Source: Alphaproteobacteria bacterium
Lineage (GTDB): Bacteria > Pseudomonadota > Alphaproteobacteria > Bin95
DNA: 36,327 bases
Direction of reading: 5' to 3'
Assembly (NCBI GenBank): GCA_026710105.1
Contig: JAPORR010000065.1
Location: 1 to 36,327 of the forward strand
Below, piece by piece: positions 23,838-30,429 of the stretch. Each line of letters starts with the position of its first letter. Position 1 is the first letter of the stretch. A program made the position numbers and the translations under genes. The notes beneath the pieces are model-generated. The model saw nothing but the letters and a program-made list of their open reading frames with translations. It ran no database searches and was not told the origin of the DNA.

Positions 23838-24841
23838 TGCGCCGCACTCCCGACATCCGTCACCACCAGCCACCTGTTCGGATAGGCCGTCGCTGAAAGC
23901 GCACGCCGCATCGGGCCGATCGCGAGCAGCGCATCCGCCGCCGCCAGGAAACCCGCCTCCTCCGTCTCACCCGCCGGGAACGCCGCTGCAGCACCGACCT
24001 CGTATTGACGCTCGCTCTTCCAGGCCAACTGCCAGCCTGCGCGCTCCGCCCAGGAGCGAAGCACGTCCTCCACGGTCGCATGCGTGTCGGGACTCACTTC
24101 CCATGGTTCCTCCGGCACCTCCGCCTGTCCTTCCACCGGCAAAGCAGCGTCCACTGCTCCCGGCTCCCCTGGAACCTGAGCCCGCCGATCCTCGGCATCG
24201 ACGTTCTCCCCTGTCTCCGGAGACGCTTCCGGCAGCCCTTCAGCGACTGCCGACATCGGTACCTCCTCGATGACGGCCGACGACGCCATCTCGTCGCTCG
24301 CAACCGCCGCCAGCACTTCCACGGCAACGCCGCCGGGGATCCGCTCCGGACGACGCTGCTCGACATCCGCATAGCGGTAGAAGAGAAGACGCCCGTCCTC
24401 CCAGCCCCAGTCGTAACCGGACAGCCGCGCGACCTCGTCCAGGACCGCCGGCACCGCCTCCGTCATGGACAGACCGAACGACACCGGGTCCTTCCTCGCG
24501 ACGTCACCGCCGAGAACGCGGCCCGGGCGCTCCTCGACCGACGCCCGCACGCCCGCCAGATCCGCCACGCGCCCTACAAGATCCCGCAAGGGCAGCGGCG
24601 CGAGTTCCTTCACCTCGATCACCAGCTCCGCAATCTCCGGGGGCAAATCCCGCGACTGTGCTGCGACCGTGACCGTTGCCGCGATCGGCGCCCAGGGCTT
24701 GCGCTCGTCGCCCCGGGCGGCCAGCACTGCCAGCACGAACGCCATCGGCAGAAGCAGTCCCGCGCCCATGCGAACCGCCCGGCGCGCTGTCCGGTCCCCG
24801 CAAGGGGAACCATGGTGACCGTCTCTATTCTCTCGCCGCAC
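23834..24841 (-). CDS. TcpQ-domain (PilL-like) exported protein
   Basis: 335 residues from GTG 24841 (GGGGG six bases upstream, 17-base overlap with the preceding gene); ATG 24769 is the alternative start. A signal or anchor segment (GAGLLLPMAFVLAVLAARG) is followed by a secretin-type N-terminal module (VIEVKELAPLPLRDLVGRVA, PVSFGLSMTEAVPAVLDEVA). After an acidic linker comes a C-terminal TcpQ domain: DTHATVEDVLRSWAERAGWQ, LAWKSERQYEV and NRWLVVTD. In R64, PilL carries this C-terminal domain. It probably assists an outer-membrane channel. Coupled to dotD by ATGA. Confidence 0.75.
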   Translation of the reverse strand: MRRENRDGHHGSPCGDRTARRAVRMGAGLLLPMAFVLAVLAARGDERKPWAPIAATVTVAAQSRDLPPEIAELVIEVKELAPLPLRDLVGRVADLAGVRASVEERPGRVLGGDVARKDPVSFGLSMTEAVPAVLDEVARLSGYDWGWEDGRLLFYRYADVEQRRPERIPGGVAVEVLAAVASDEMASSAVIEEVPMSAVAEGLPEASPETGENVDAEDRRAQVPGEPGAVDAALPVEGQAEVPEEPWEVSPDTHATVEDVLRSWAERAGWQLAWKSERQYEVGAAAAFPAGETEEAGFLAAADALLAIGPMRRALSATAYPNRWLVVTDVGSAAQ

Positions 24842-25841
24842 CGAAGGCCCCCACCACTCCGTTCCGTTCGAACACGCCGCCGACCTCTTCCTGGCCGTAG
24901 AACTGCCCCTCGATCGAGCCGGTCTCGCCGCTCGAACGAAACGCTCCTTGCGCCAGCGTCAGGTTCTCCCAGCGCATCTCCGCACCGACGCCGTCCCTGA
25001 TTCCGGCCGGGACGACATCCATGTCGGGCCACTCGAAATTGCCGAACGAGATATCCACCGCCGGCCGGGTGAAATCGTCGATCCCGATGACCGCATCGCC
25101 CGAGACGCGCAGCCGCTGAGCGCCGTAAACGCCTGTCATCGAGCCCCGCCAGACGCCGCCAAGCGCCGGGTTCGCGCCCGACCGCGCCCCGAAGGAAACC
25201 GCAATCCCGCCCTCGGCAATCCCGAATACGCTCTCGGCCAGGAACCGCCCCCGGAAACCGCGCTCCTGTCTCTGCAGCAGCCGGTCCGCGAGCGCGCCGG
25301 CGTCGATAGGAGCGGATGCGATCCAGGAGAATGTGTCCTCGCCGCCGAGCCGTTCGCCGCGGCGCCAGTCCCAGGGCACCACGAACGCACCCCGATGCAT
25401 GCCACGCCCCTTCGACCGGGCCTCGTCTTCTTCATCCGTGTAATCCTCGGCATATTGCCGGTAAGCCAGCGCCCAACCGTTCACCACCAGCCAGGCGCCC
25501 AGGTCCTCGCCGCCCGAGGAACACACCCCGAGCGACCGCCCGTATCGGTCGGTCTCGCTGCCGGCACAGCTCATACCCGCCGCGCGCGACCGAAGCGCCT
25601 CCGTCGCCGCCACCCCGCAGGCCCATGTCCGGCCCCAGGCGCGGCAGGTCTGCCGGCTCTCCGGCGCGTCAATGCCTGCAAGCCGCCAGCGCGCACCGTC
25701 GATATCGACCGTATCCGCATCGATCACGCGGATTTCGCTCATGGCAGCAGGTGCCGCGGGGCCGGAAGGAGAGGATGAGCCGCAGGCTGCGAGTGCGACG
25801 CCGCAAACCGCGCCAATCATGTCCACTATGCGCCCTGTCAT
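24825..25841 (-). CDS. Lipoprotein: thermonuclease (SNase-like) domain fused to TbpB-like beta-barrel domain
   Basis: 338 residues from ATG 25841 (ATGA overlap). Lipobox VALAAC at about 15-20 marks a lipoprotein. Residues about 35-165 form a staphylococcal-nuclease-like domain: IRVIDADTVDIDGARWRLAG, IDAPE, ETDRYGRSLGVC, GEDLGAWLVVNGWALAY. The D-T, R and E/R positions of the SNase active site are recognisable, as is the family PWDWRRGE. Residues about 225-338 resemble the small barrel of TbpB-like surface lipoproteins (PALGGVWRGSMTG, GSIEGQFYGQEEVGGVF, GVVGAFGAARE). Several cysteines in the nuclease part suggest a periplasmic or surface location. Its presence in a transfer operon is unusual. 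Confidence 0.85.
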   Translation of the reverse strand: MTGRIVDMIGAVCGVALAACGSSSPSGPAAPAAMSEIRVIDADTVDIDGARWRLAGIDAPESRQTCRAWGRTWACGVAATEALRSRAAGMSCAGSETDRYGRSLGVCSSGGEDLGAWLVVNGWALAYRQYAEDYTDEEDEARSKGRGMHRGAFVVPWDWRRGERLGGEDTFSWIASAPIDAGALADRLLQRQERGFRGRFLAESVFGIAEGGIAVSFGARSGANPALGGVWRGSMTGVYGAQRLRVSGDAVIGIDDFTRPAVDISFGNFEWPDMDVVPAGIRDGVGAEMRWENLTLAQGAFRSSGETGSIEGQFYGQEEVGGVFERNGVVGAFGAARE

Positions 25842-26089
25842 CGGGCTGCTCCCGTACAGCGCCGCAAGGCCGTCTCGTTGTTCTCATCCGTCCCGATCCG
25901 GTTCCAGACCGAGTCGTTCGAGATCAGCGCGCCCAGATACGAAACCCTCATCACCTGGCCTCGCTTCCAGGACTTGAGGACTTTCTCGCAACTCATGCGC
26001 CGGGCTCCCGAAGCTGCCGTCTCCACGGCCATGAAGCCCGAGAGCAGGCATAGAAAGTCAGCCCGGATCGTCTCCTTCAGACCGTTCAT
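25838..26089 (-). CDS. Small exported or membrane-associated protein
   Basis: 83 residues from ATG 26089, which overlaps the upstream stop (ATGA) and is itself coupled to the nuclease gene. The N-terminus has a moderately hydrophobic segment (DFLCLLSGFMAVETAASGA) that may be a signal peptide. Then RRMSCEKVLKSWKRGQVMRV and a polar C-terminus with one cysteine (ALRRCTGAAR) follow, so two cysteines lie in the probable mature part. No family is recognised. The tight coupling argues that it is translated. Confidence 0.55.
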   Translation of the reverse strand: MNGLKETIRADFLCLLSGFMAVETAASGARRMSCEKVLKSWKRGQVMRVSYLGALISNDSVWNRIGTDENNETALRRCTGAAR

Positions 26090-26763
26090 CGCGCAAGACT
26101 CCACGAACGGGAGCCTTTGGGATCGAAGACCGCCACGAGCGCCTGCCGGAACGTCCTGCCCGTCCGCGCTCCCAGCAAGGCGAGCCATGTCCCCGCGACC
26201 GCGCCGCAAAGCCCGACCGCCACACTGGTGATCAACAGGGCGCCAAACGCATTTCCGGACATGAGAAGAGCCAGCGCCGTCACCAGCAGCGCCAGCACCG
26301 CCTGCGTCATGTCCATCCCGCCGCCCGAGTGGTTACGCCGAAACGCGGCATAGAAGACCGTCAGGGAAACCGTCAGTGACAGACACGCAAAACCTGCAAA
26401 CCACAACGCAACCGGGCCGCAGACCGCTGCGGTCATCGCGAGAAGCACCACCAACAGGCTTGCCTGCATGAGGGAACGGCTGACATGGACGATCTCCGGG
26501 CAATCGGCCGCTGCCTCAATGCATCCATCGACACCGCCGTTGCCAACACACTCAGCTTCGTCTCTGTTGGCCTTTTCGCCACCTTCGTTATCGCGACGCT
26601 TGCGATCGGGCTCATCCTGCTCTCGGTGTCCGGTCTCAAGCGCAATGCCAGGATCGGCGGTGGTCTTTTCTGCGCTCTCGGCATTGTTCTCTTTTTTCTC
26701 GGCCAGAATGTCGGGAGCCGCGCTTCGGCGTCCCTGCTGGATTGCGTCTCTTGAACCGCTCAT
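26086..26763 (-). CDS. Membrane protein of the recurring unknown family, downstream of the prepilin peptidase
   Basis: 225 codons from ATG 26763, which has GAGGG six bases upstream and follows the peptidase stop by nine bases. Residues 1-98 are hydrophilic and acidic, ending HVSRSL. ATG 26469 then opens the membrane part with four helices: MQASLLVVLLAMTAAVCGPV, FAGFACLSLTVSLTVFYAAF, VLALLVTALALLMSGNAFGA and LLITSVAVGLCGAVAGTWLA. The tail LGARTGRTFRQALVAVF fits the family pattern. The hydrophilic half is antisense to a rightward ORF. The full-length start has the better ribosome site, while the internal ATG has none. Confidence 0.55.
   Translation of the reverse strand: MSGSRDAIQQGRRSAAPDILAEKKENNAESAEKTTADPGIALETGHREQDEPDRKRRDNEGGEKANRDEAECVGNGGVDGCIEAAADCPEIVHVSRSLMQASLLVVLLAMTAAVCGPVALWFAGFACLSLTVSLTVFYAAFRRNHSGGGMDMTQAVLALLVTALALLMSGNAFGALLITSVAVGLCGAVAGTWLALLGARTGRTFRQALVAVFDPKGSRSWSLAR
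26485..26754 (+). CDS. Putative rightward small membrane protein (89 residues)
   Basis: ATG 26485 lies nine bases after GAGGGAA. The product has two strong hydrophobic segments, VGLFATFVIATLAIGLILLS and GGLFCALGIVLFFLG, with a basic loop KRNAR between and a cysteine near each end. Codon-position G+C by hand is about 72% at position 3 and 60% at position 1. It is antisense to the hydrophilic N-terminal half of the leftward gene 26086-26763. The AGGGAA-N8-ATG start is shared with the ORFs at 27804 and 28726. Confidence 0.45.
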   Translation: MDDLRAIGRCLNASIDTAVANTLSFVSVGLFATFVIATLAIGLILLSVSGLKRNARIGGGLFCALGIVLFFLGQNVGSRASASLLDCVS

Positions 26764-26772
26764 CGCCCGCCC

Positions 26773-27357
26773 TCACCGAAGCCCGATATCGACGAGGCCT
26801 GTCGCCGCGAGAACGAAGCTCGCGCTGACGGCCATGCCCGGCCCGAGCGGTGCATGGCCCTGGAGCCAGGACCGGCCCCGCCGGCCCTGAACCCAGCCAT
26901 GGCGGACGAGTGCCAGGATCGCGCCGAACGACAACGCACCGAGAAGGCCCCAGGGTCCGAGCAGCCAGCCCATCACCGAGAACAGCAGCACATCGCCCGG
27001 ATAGAACGGCCAGCGCCGCCCGAGCGCCTCGGCGAGCGCCAGCGGCACGGCCCCGACCAGAAGCCCCGTGCCCGCGCCGAGCAGCGCCCATGTCAGCCCC
27101 GTCCCGGCATCCGGCCCCAGCACCAGCGGCTGCCAGAGCGCCCCGGCGCCGATGAGCGGAAGCAGCCACCAGGAATCGATCCGGTATCGCCGGGCGTCGA
27201 CCATGCCGATCCGCCAGAGCGCGCCACACGCCCAGACCAGCACGATCAGGGTGAACGCCGTCGCATCGGGCAGGCCCGCCAGCAGGCCCATGCCGCCCAT
27301 GAGGAAGGTGACGCCCATATAGACAAGCGCAGGCTCGGGAGATCTGGCAGGAGTCAT
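26773..27357 (-). CDS. pilU: A24 (type IV) prepilin peptidase, PilU/TadV-type
   Basis: 194 residues with about six membrane helices. The two catalytic aspartates of the family are present: D54 in MVDARRYRID (followed by LLPLIGAG) and D122 in the GD motif of FYPGDVLLFSV. It lacks the N-terminal cytoplasmic methylase domain of PilD, as expected for TadV/PilU-type short peptidases. It should cleave the leader of the pilins encoded at 31673-32206, 30430-31668 and 29357-30421. Start ATG 27357 overlaps the upstream stop (ATGA). The first 32 codons were duplicated and survive as the start of the chimeric gene at 28055-28285. Confidence 0.88.
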   Translation of the reverse strand: MTPARSPEPALVYMGVTFLMGGMGLLAGLPDATAFTLIVLVWACGALWRIGMVDARRYRIDSWWLLPLIGAGALWQPLVLGPDAGTGLTWALLGAGTGLLVGAVPLALAEALGRRWPFYPGDVLLFSVMGWLLGPWGLLGALSFGAILALVRHGWVQGRRGRSWLQGHAPLGPGMAVSASFVLAATGLVDIGLR

Positions 27358-28058
27358 CGCCCGTCCCTCCCGAAGCGCGCCGTCCAGTAGCGCTCCTGCT
27401 CAGCCCGTTCCCCGCACGACACGTCCCGAAAGGCCACGAAAAAACCGACACCGCGGCGCCCGGCAACCAGCGCAAGCCAGGCGCCGTCCGCAGCGCATCC
27501 GAGCGCCAGCGCCGACATGGCGATCCAGCCCGCCAAGCCCTCTGTCGCCCCGCCGCTGTTGAAACAGAATGCCGCCGCCATAAACACCAGGGCGTACCGG
27601 CCGCCGCCGGTGCGGTCCGGAACCGGATGCGCTCTTTTCCTGCGATGGATCCGGCGCTCCAGGGCAAAGAACAGGACAACGCCGGCGATGTAGCATCCGA
27701 GCCCGCCCAATACCTGCCACGGCCGCATGTGTTCCGGCTCGGCCAGATCGGCTATCAGCAGCATGATCGCCGCACAGGCCGACACGAACAGGGAATGGCT
27801 GCAATGAAGGGGCTCCCACCCGAATTCTTCGAATTCATGTCCGCGCAGCGCATCATTTTCGTTCTCGTCTTTGTCGAGGTCATCGTGACGTTTGTCGGAT
27901 TCCTCGGCTCGCTCGCCATTGCCGTTACACGGCGACAATCCAATCCGTTTGGGACCGCCTGTAGCGTCCTCTTCGGCCTTGCCTTCGTATGGGGTCTTTT
28001 CCAGTTGAACTGATCTGCCAGACCGGCGCCCCCGGAGAAAATCGCGCCATCCCGTCAT
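27354..28058 (-). CDS. Membrane protein of the recurring unknown family (duplicate copy B)
   Basis: 234 codons from ATG 28058, coupled by ATGA to the upstream chimera and by ATGA to the peptidase. MTGWRDFLRGRR is shared with copy A. A hydrophilic region to residue 84 follows, then HCSHSLF. Four helices come next: FVSACAAIMLLIADLA, LGGLGCYIAGVVLFFALE, YALVFMAAAFCF and GLAGWIAMSALALGCAADGA. The tail WLALVAGRRGVGFFVAF and RYWTARFGRDGR closely match copy A and resemble 34926-35351. No ATG lies just before the first helix, so a full-length product, or a GTG start inside the helix, is required. No known family is recognised. Confidence 0.6.
   Translation of the reverse strand: MTGWRDFLRGRRSGRSVQLEKTPYEGKAEEDATGGPKRIGLSPCNGNGERAEESDKRHDDLDKDENENDALRGHEFEEFGWEPLHCSHSLFVSACAAIMLLIADLAEPEHMRPWQVLGGLGCYIAGVVLFFALERRIHRRKRAHPVPDRTGGGRYALVFMAAAFCFNSGGATEGLAGWIAMSALALGCAADGAWLALVAGRRGVGFFVAFRDVSCGERAEQERYWTARFGRDGR
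27804..28013 (+). CDS. Putative rightward 69-residue membrane protein (copy B)
   Basis: ATG 27804 lies eight bases after AGGGAA. The product MKGLPPEFFEFMSAQRIIFV continues through a long hydrophobic stretch (VLVFVEVIVTFVGFLGSLAI) and a second one (VLFGLAFVWGLFQL). It has exactly the same length as the ORF at 28726 in the sister repeat, with the stop at the same place and shared GL-PE and FGLAF, although most residues differ. G+C by hand is 71% at position 3 against 57% at position 1. It is antisense to the N-terminal part of copy B. Confidence 0.45.
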   Translation: MKGLPPEFFEFMSAQRIIFVLVFVEVIVTFVGFLGSLAIAVTRRQSNPFGTACSVLFGLAFVWGLFQLN

Positions 28059-28285
28059 GATCCCTCCTCCCAGACGCCGAATGTGGTCAGCAGGAGGCGG
28101 CACCAGCGCTCAAGCTCTGCCTCCGGGCAGATCTCCGGGCGGAGCGTCCGCACCGCCGAGCCAACCTCCGCCCGCTCCCGGGTCCATGCGCCCAGCTCTT
28201 TCGCATCGGGAAGACCCATGCCGCCCATGAGGAAGGTGACGCCCATATAGACAAGCGCGGGCTCGGGGGAGTGCGCCGGGGTCAT
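28055..28285 (-). CDS. Chimeric gene: prepilin-peptidase N-terminus fused to periplasmic-protein C-terminus
   Basis: 76 codons from ATG 28285 (ATGA overlaps at both ends). Residues 1-25 (MTPAHSPEPALVYMGVTFLM, then GGMGL) copy the first helix of the prepilin peptidase. After PDA the sequence switches to KELGAWTRERAEVGSAVRTL and on to FGVWEEGS, the C-terminus of the protein at 28977-29363. It is the junction of the tandem duplication. Coupled starts mean it is probably translated, and it may matter only for keeping downstream translation coupled. The C-terminal part keeps both cysteines of its parent. Confidence 0.65.
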   Translation of the reverse strand: MTPAHSPEPALVYMGVTFLMGGMGLPDAKELGAWTRERAEVGSAVRTLRPEICPEAELERWCRLLLTTFGVWEEGS

Positions 28286-28980
28286 CGCCGCTTCTCCCCG
28301 AAGAGCGCCGCCCAATGCCGTTGTTGCGCAGTCGGCACGCTGACCTGGAGCGCCCGCAGGGCTCCCCATAGGCCAACCCCACGGCGGCCGGCGACAAGCG
28401 AAAGCCACGCACCGTCCGCCATGCTTCCGAGAACCAGCGCCGACAACGCGATCCAACCCGCCAGACCCGCCTCGCCGCCCAACACGCAGAACACGATTGC
28501 CACGACCATAAGCGCCTGACGGCCCGTTCCGAACGGGTCCAGAACCGGAATCGCCCTCTTCCTTCGGTGCAATCGGCGGTCCAGGGCAAAGCAGGCGAGA
28601 ACCCCGATGAAATATCCCAAGAGTCCGCCAAACACATGCTCCAGCTGCATATGTCCCGGCTCGACAAGGTTCACAACGGCCAACACCATCGCCGCGATCG
28701 CCGACAGAACCAGGGAATAGCCGCCATGCATGGTCTCGAACCCGAAATCATGAATTACATCGCTATGCTCCGCACCATCCTTGCAATCGCTCTGGTTGCT
28801 GCGTTGCTGAGCGTTTGCGGGCTCTTGTTGATGTCCGTCGCTCCGAGGATGTGTCGATCGATCTCTTCCACTTGGACCATCTACGGCATCGTCTTCGGCC
28901 TTGCGTTCATAATCGCCACCATCGCGTTCAGCTGACCGGCGAGTGCGGCGCCCCCGGAGAAAATCGTGCCATCCCGTCAT
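28282..28980 (-). CDS. Membrane protein of the recurring unknown family (duplicate copy A)
   Basis: 232 codons from ATG 28980 (ATGA overlap with the periplasmic-protein gene). MTGWHDFLRGRR and a hydrophilic stretch to about residue 83 precede MHGGYSL. Helices then follow: VLSAIAAMVLAVVNLV, VFGGLLGYFIGVLACFALD, ALMVVAIVFCVLGGEA and GLAGWIALSALVLGSMADGA. The tail is WLSLVAGRRGVGLWGALRAL and HWAALFGEKRR. ATG 28731 could start a 149-residue version with no good ribosome site. The hydrophilic part has only about 45% G+C at third positions by hand count, unlike the membrane part (about 73%), and is antisense to a rightward ORF. Confidence 0.6.
   Translation of the reverse strand: MTGWHDFLRGRRTRRSAERDGGDYERKAEDDAVDGPSGRDRSTHPRSDGHQQEPANAQQRSNQSDCKDGAEHSDVIHDFGFETMHGGYSLVLSAIAAMVLAVVNLVEPGHMQLEHVFGGLLGYFIGVLACFALDRRLHRRKRAIPVLDPFGTGRQALMVVAIVFCVLGGEAGLAGWIALSALVLGSMADGAWLSLVAGRRGVGLWGALRALQVSVPTAQQRHWAALFGEKRR
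28726..28935 (+). CDS. Putative rightward 69-residue membrane protein (copy A)
   Basis: ATG 28726 lies eight bases after AGGGAA. Product MHGLEPEIMNYIAMLRTILA, then hydrophobic IALVAALLSVCGLLLMSV and IYGIVFGLAFIIATIAFS. By hand count codon position 3 is 72% G+C and position 1 only 45%, a strong contrast in favour of this strand. Start and length match the sister ORF at 27804. The ATGCAT at 28726-28731 also supplies the internal leftward ATG of copy A, so the two would be head-to-head. Function unknown; small membrane proteins in transfer regions are sometimes entry-exclusion factors, but nothing specific shows that. Confidence 0.5.
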   Translation: MHGLEPEIMNYIAMLRTILAIALVAALLSVCGLLLMSVAPRMCRSISSTWTIYGIVFGLAFIIATIAFS

Positions 28981-29363
28981 GATCCCTCCTCCCAGACGCC
29001 GAATGTGGCCGGCAGGAGGCGGCACCAGCGCTCAAGCTCCGCCTCTCGGCAGATCTCCGGGCGGAGCGTCCGCACCGCCGAGCCGACCTCGGCCCGTTCG
29101 CGGTTCCACGCCCCCAGCTCCTTCTGCACGGCCAGCAGGCGGCGCATGCCGGCAACCTCGCGCGCCAGAGCCTCGCGCACCTTCAGCCCTTCGAGGCGGG
29201 TTTTCGCCCAGTCGTTCCGAGCCGGCGCGGCATCCGGCTTGCCCGCCGGGTCCTGCGCCGGGTCCTCGGCCGGGATCGCATCCCTTGCGGCGCCCGGCAT
29301 CGCCGCCTGGCCCGCCAGAGCGAGCAGCGCCGCGAGGGTAACCATGGCGGTGCGCCTCAGCAT
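28977..29363 (-). CDS. Periplasmic protein downstream of the PilV-like genes
   Basis: 128 residues from ATG 29363, overlapping the PilV-like stop by seven bases; ATG 29345 is an alternative. The signal peptide MVTLAALLALAGQAAMPGAA is followed by a short acidic linker and a helical domain: WAKTRLEGLKVREALAREVA, GMRRLLAVQKELGAWNRERA. The C-terminus contains two cysteines (RPEICREAELERWCRLL). The family is unknown to me. Its last 50 codons are duplicated in the chimeric gene at 28055-28285. Position suggests a pilus accessory protein. Confidence 0.65.
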   Translation of the reverse strand: MLRRTAMVTLAALLALAGQAAMPGAARDAIPAEDPAQDPAGKPDAAPARNDWAKTRLEGLKVREALAREVAGMRRLLAVQKELGAWNRERAEVGSAVRTLRPEICREAELERWCRLLPATFGVWEEGS

Positions 29364-30421
29364 CCCGAACAGCTCCCGACCGAGAGCGTCCCGAAGGAGC
29401 CCGTGCCGGTCACCGATACCGAGCCGTTCACAGTCGCGCCGGAAGCGGTGAGATTGGCTCCGGCGACGATATTCGCCGCCTCCACATCCTGCGCAATGTC
29501 GGCACTGTCCGCCTCCAGTGCCCCGGTCGCCTGCACCTCGTCTGCATTGACTGTGCCTGTGAACGCCGCGTCGCCCCGGAACACCAGGCCGTCCGGCACG
29601 GTGAAACTCCCCAGGACTTCCACCGAACCCGCCGTGGTCGCCGTGCCCACGGTCAGCGCCCGGTCGATCCGGAACGTGCCCGCGCGCATGACGCGGTCCA
29701 CCTCGAGTTCCTCCGCCGTCAGCACACGCACACCGACCAGGTCGTTTCCGTTCATGTCGAGATCGGTCTCCATACGCGCCGAGTCCGGGCAGCCGGCGCG
29801 CACGCGCCGGAATACCGCGTCGCCACACACACTCTCCCGGTCGAGCTGCCGATAGACCGCCAGCGCACGCGCACGCGGATGGCCGCTTGCCGCCGTCCGG
29901 AACGCCGTCAGATCCTCCTGCACGGTCGGCCCCAGCAGCACGCCCGCCGCGTTCACCAGGCCGAGCGCCTGCCGGCCCCGTGCCTCGAACACCGCTTCTA
30001 CCGGAGAGCGTGTGTCGTTCGTCTCGGCCAGCTGCATGGAAAGCAGCCGCACATTGCCGCTGCCGAGCGAGACCGCCCAGGCCTGGAGCGGACGCTTCAT
30101 CGCATCGCCCGTCTGGTCAAAGCCTTGCGGCAGCAGCCGGTCGGTCTTGAGCGCGTTGATATCGATCTGCCGCGCCGTCCCGGCCGTCAGCGCCGCATAG
30201 GTCCCGTATTCCGAGCGGACATGGCTCTCGACCGCTTCGGCCAGCACCACCAGCTTCCTTGCAGCGCTGACAGCCTTCGAGGTCTCGATCCGGCCCTGCA
30301 GCCAGATCGCGAACCCCAACGCGATCACCAGCAGCACGATCACCGCCACGAGCGCACCCACCGGCGTCATGCCCCGCCAGCGCCCGATCCGGAGCCGCCG
30401 CGCGAATCCCGGCTTCTGCAT
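29357..30421 (-). CDS. pilV: PilV-like minor pilin / tip adhesin (second copy)
   Basis: 354 residues from ATG 30421, with GAGGGG a few bases upstream (the in-frame start at 30451 overlaps the upstream gene). The N-terminal leader RRLRIGRWRGMTPVG is followed by the hydrophobic pilin helix ALVAVIVLLVIALGFAIWLQ. Putative peptidase cleavage is after PVG. The C-terminal half is a repetitive Ser/Thr/Gly/Val beta-type region (VNADEVQATGALEADSADIA) like PilV stalks, ending SVGSCSGC. It should be exported and form the pilus tip for recipient contact. No shufflon inverted repeats are seen near its 3' end. Confidence 0.8.
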   Translation of the reverse strand: MQKPGFARRLRIGRWRGMTPVGALVAVIVLLVIALGFAIWLQGRIETSKAVSAARKLVVLAEAVESHVRSEYGTYAALTAGTARQIDINALKTDRLLPQGFDQTGDAMKRPLQAWAVSLGSGNVRLLSMQLAETNDTRSPVEAVFEARGRQALGLVNAAGVLLGPTVQEDLTAFRTAASGHPRARALAVYRQLDRESVCGDAVFRRVRAGCPDSARMETDLDMNGNDLVGVRVLTAEELEVDRVMRAGTFRIDRALTVGTATTAGSVEVLGSFTVPDGLVFRGDAAFTGTVNADEVQATGALEADSADIAQDVEAANIVAGANLTASGATVNGSVSVTGTGSFGTLSVGSCSGC

Positions 30422-30429
30422 GGCCCCCC

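Larger units (their letters stand above)
27262..28201. repeat. Tandem duplication, left unit
   Basis: Direct repeat of 28202-29123, offset 922-928 bases. It spans the 3' end of a periplasmic-protein gene, a whole membrane-protein gene and the first 32 codons of the prepilin peptidase. Ends of the unit are highly similar (for example GCCCATGAGGAAGGTGACGC in both); the centre (about 27800-28010) has diverged strongly. The right unit has lost 12 bases next to the junction. Confidence 0.85.
28202..29123. repeat. Tandem duplication, right unit
   Basis: Partner of 27262-28201. The junction at 28201/28202 joins peptidase codons for GLPDA directly to periplasmic-protein codons for KELGAW, so the duplication arose by a single tandem event rather than by insertion of a mobile element. 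No terminal inverted repeats are visible. Confidence 0.85.

Noticed and set aside
28977-29828. 283-codon leftward frame extending upstream of the periplasmic-protein gene
   Set aside because: The upstream two thirds overlap the PilV-like gene in another frame and are Gly/Arg/His shadow; the real start is ATG 29363 or 29345.
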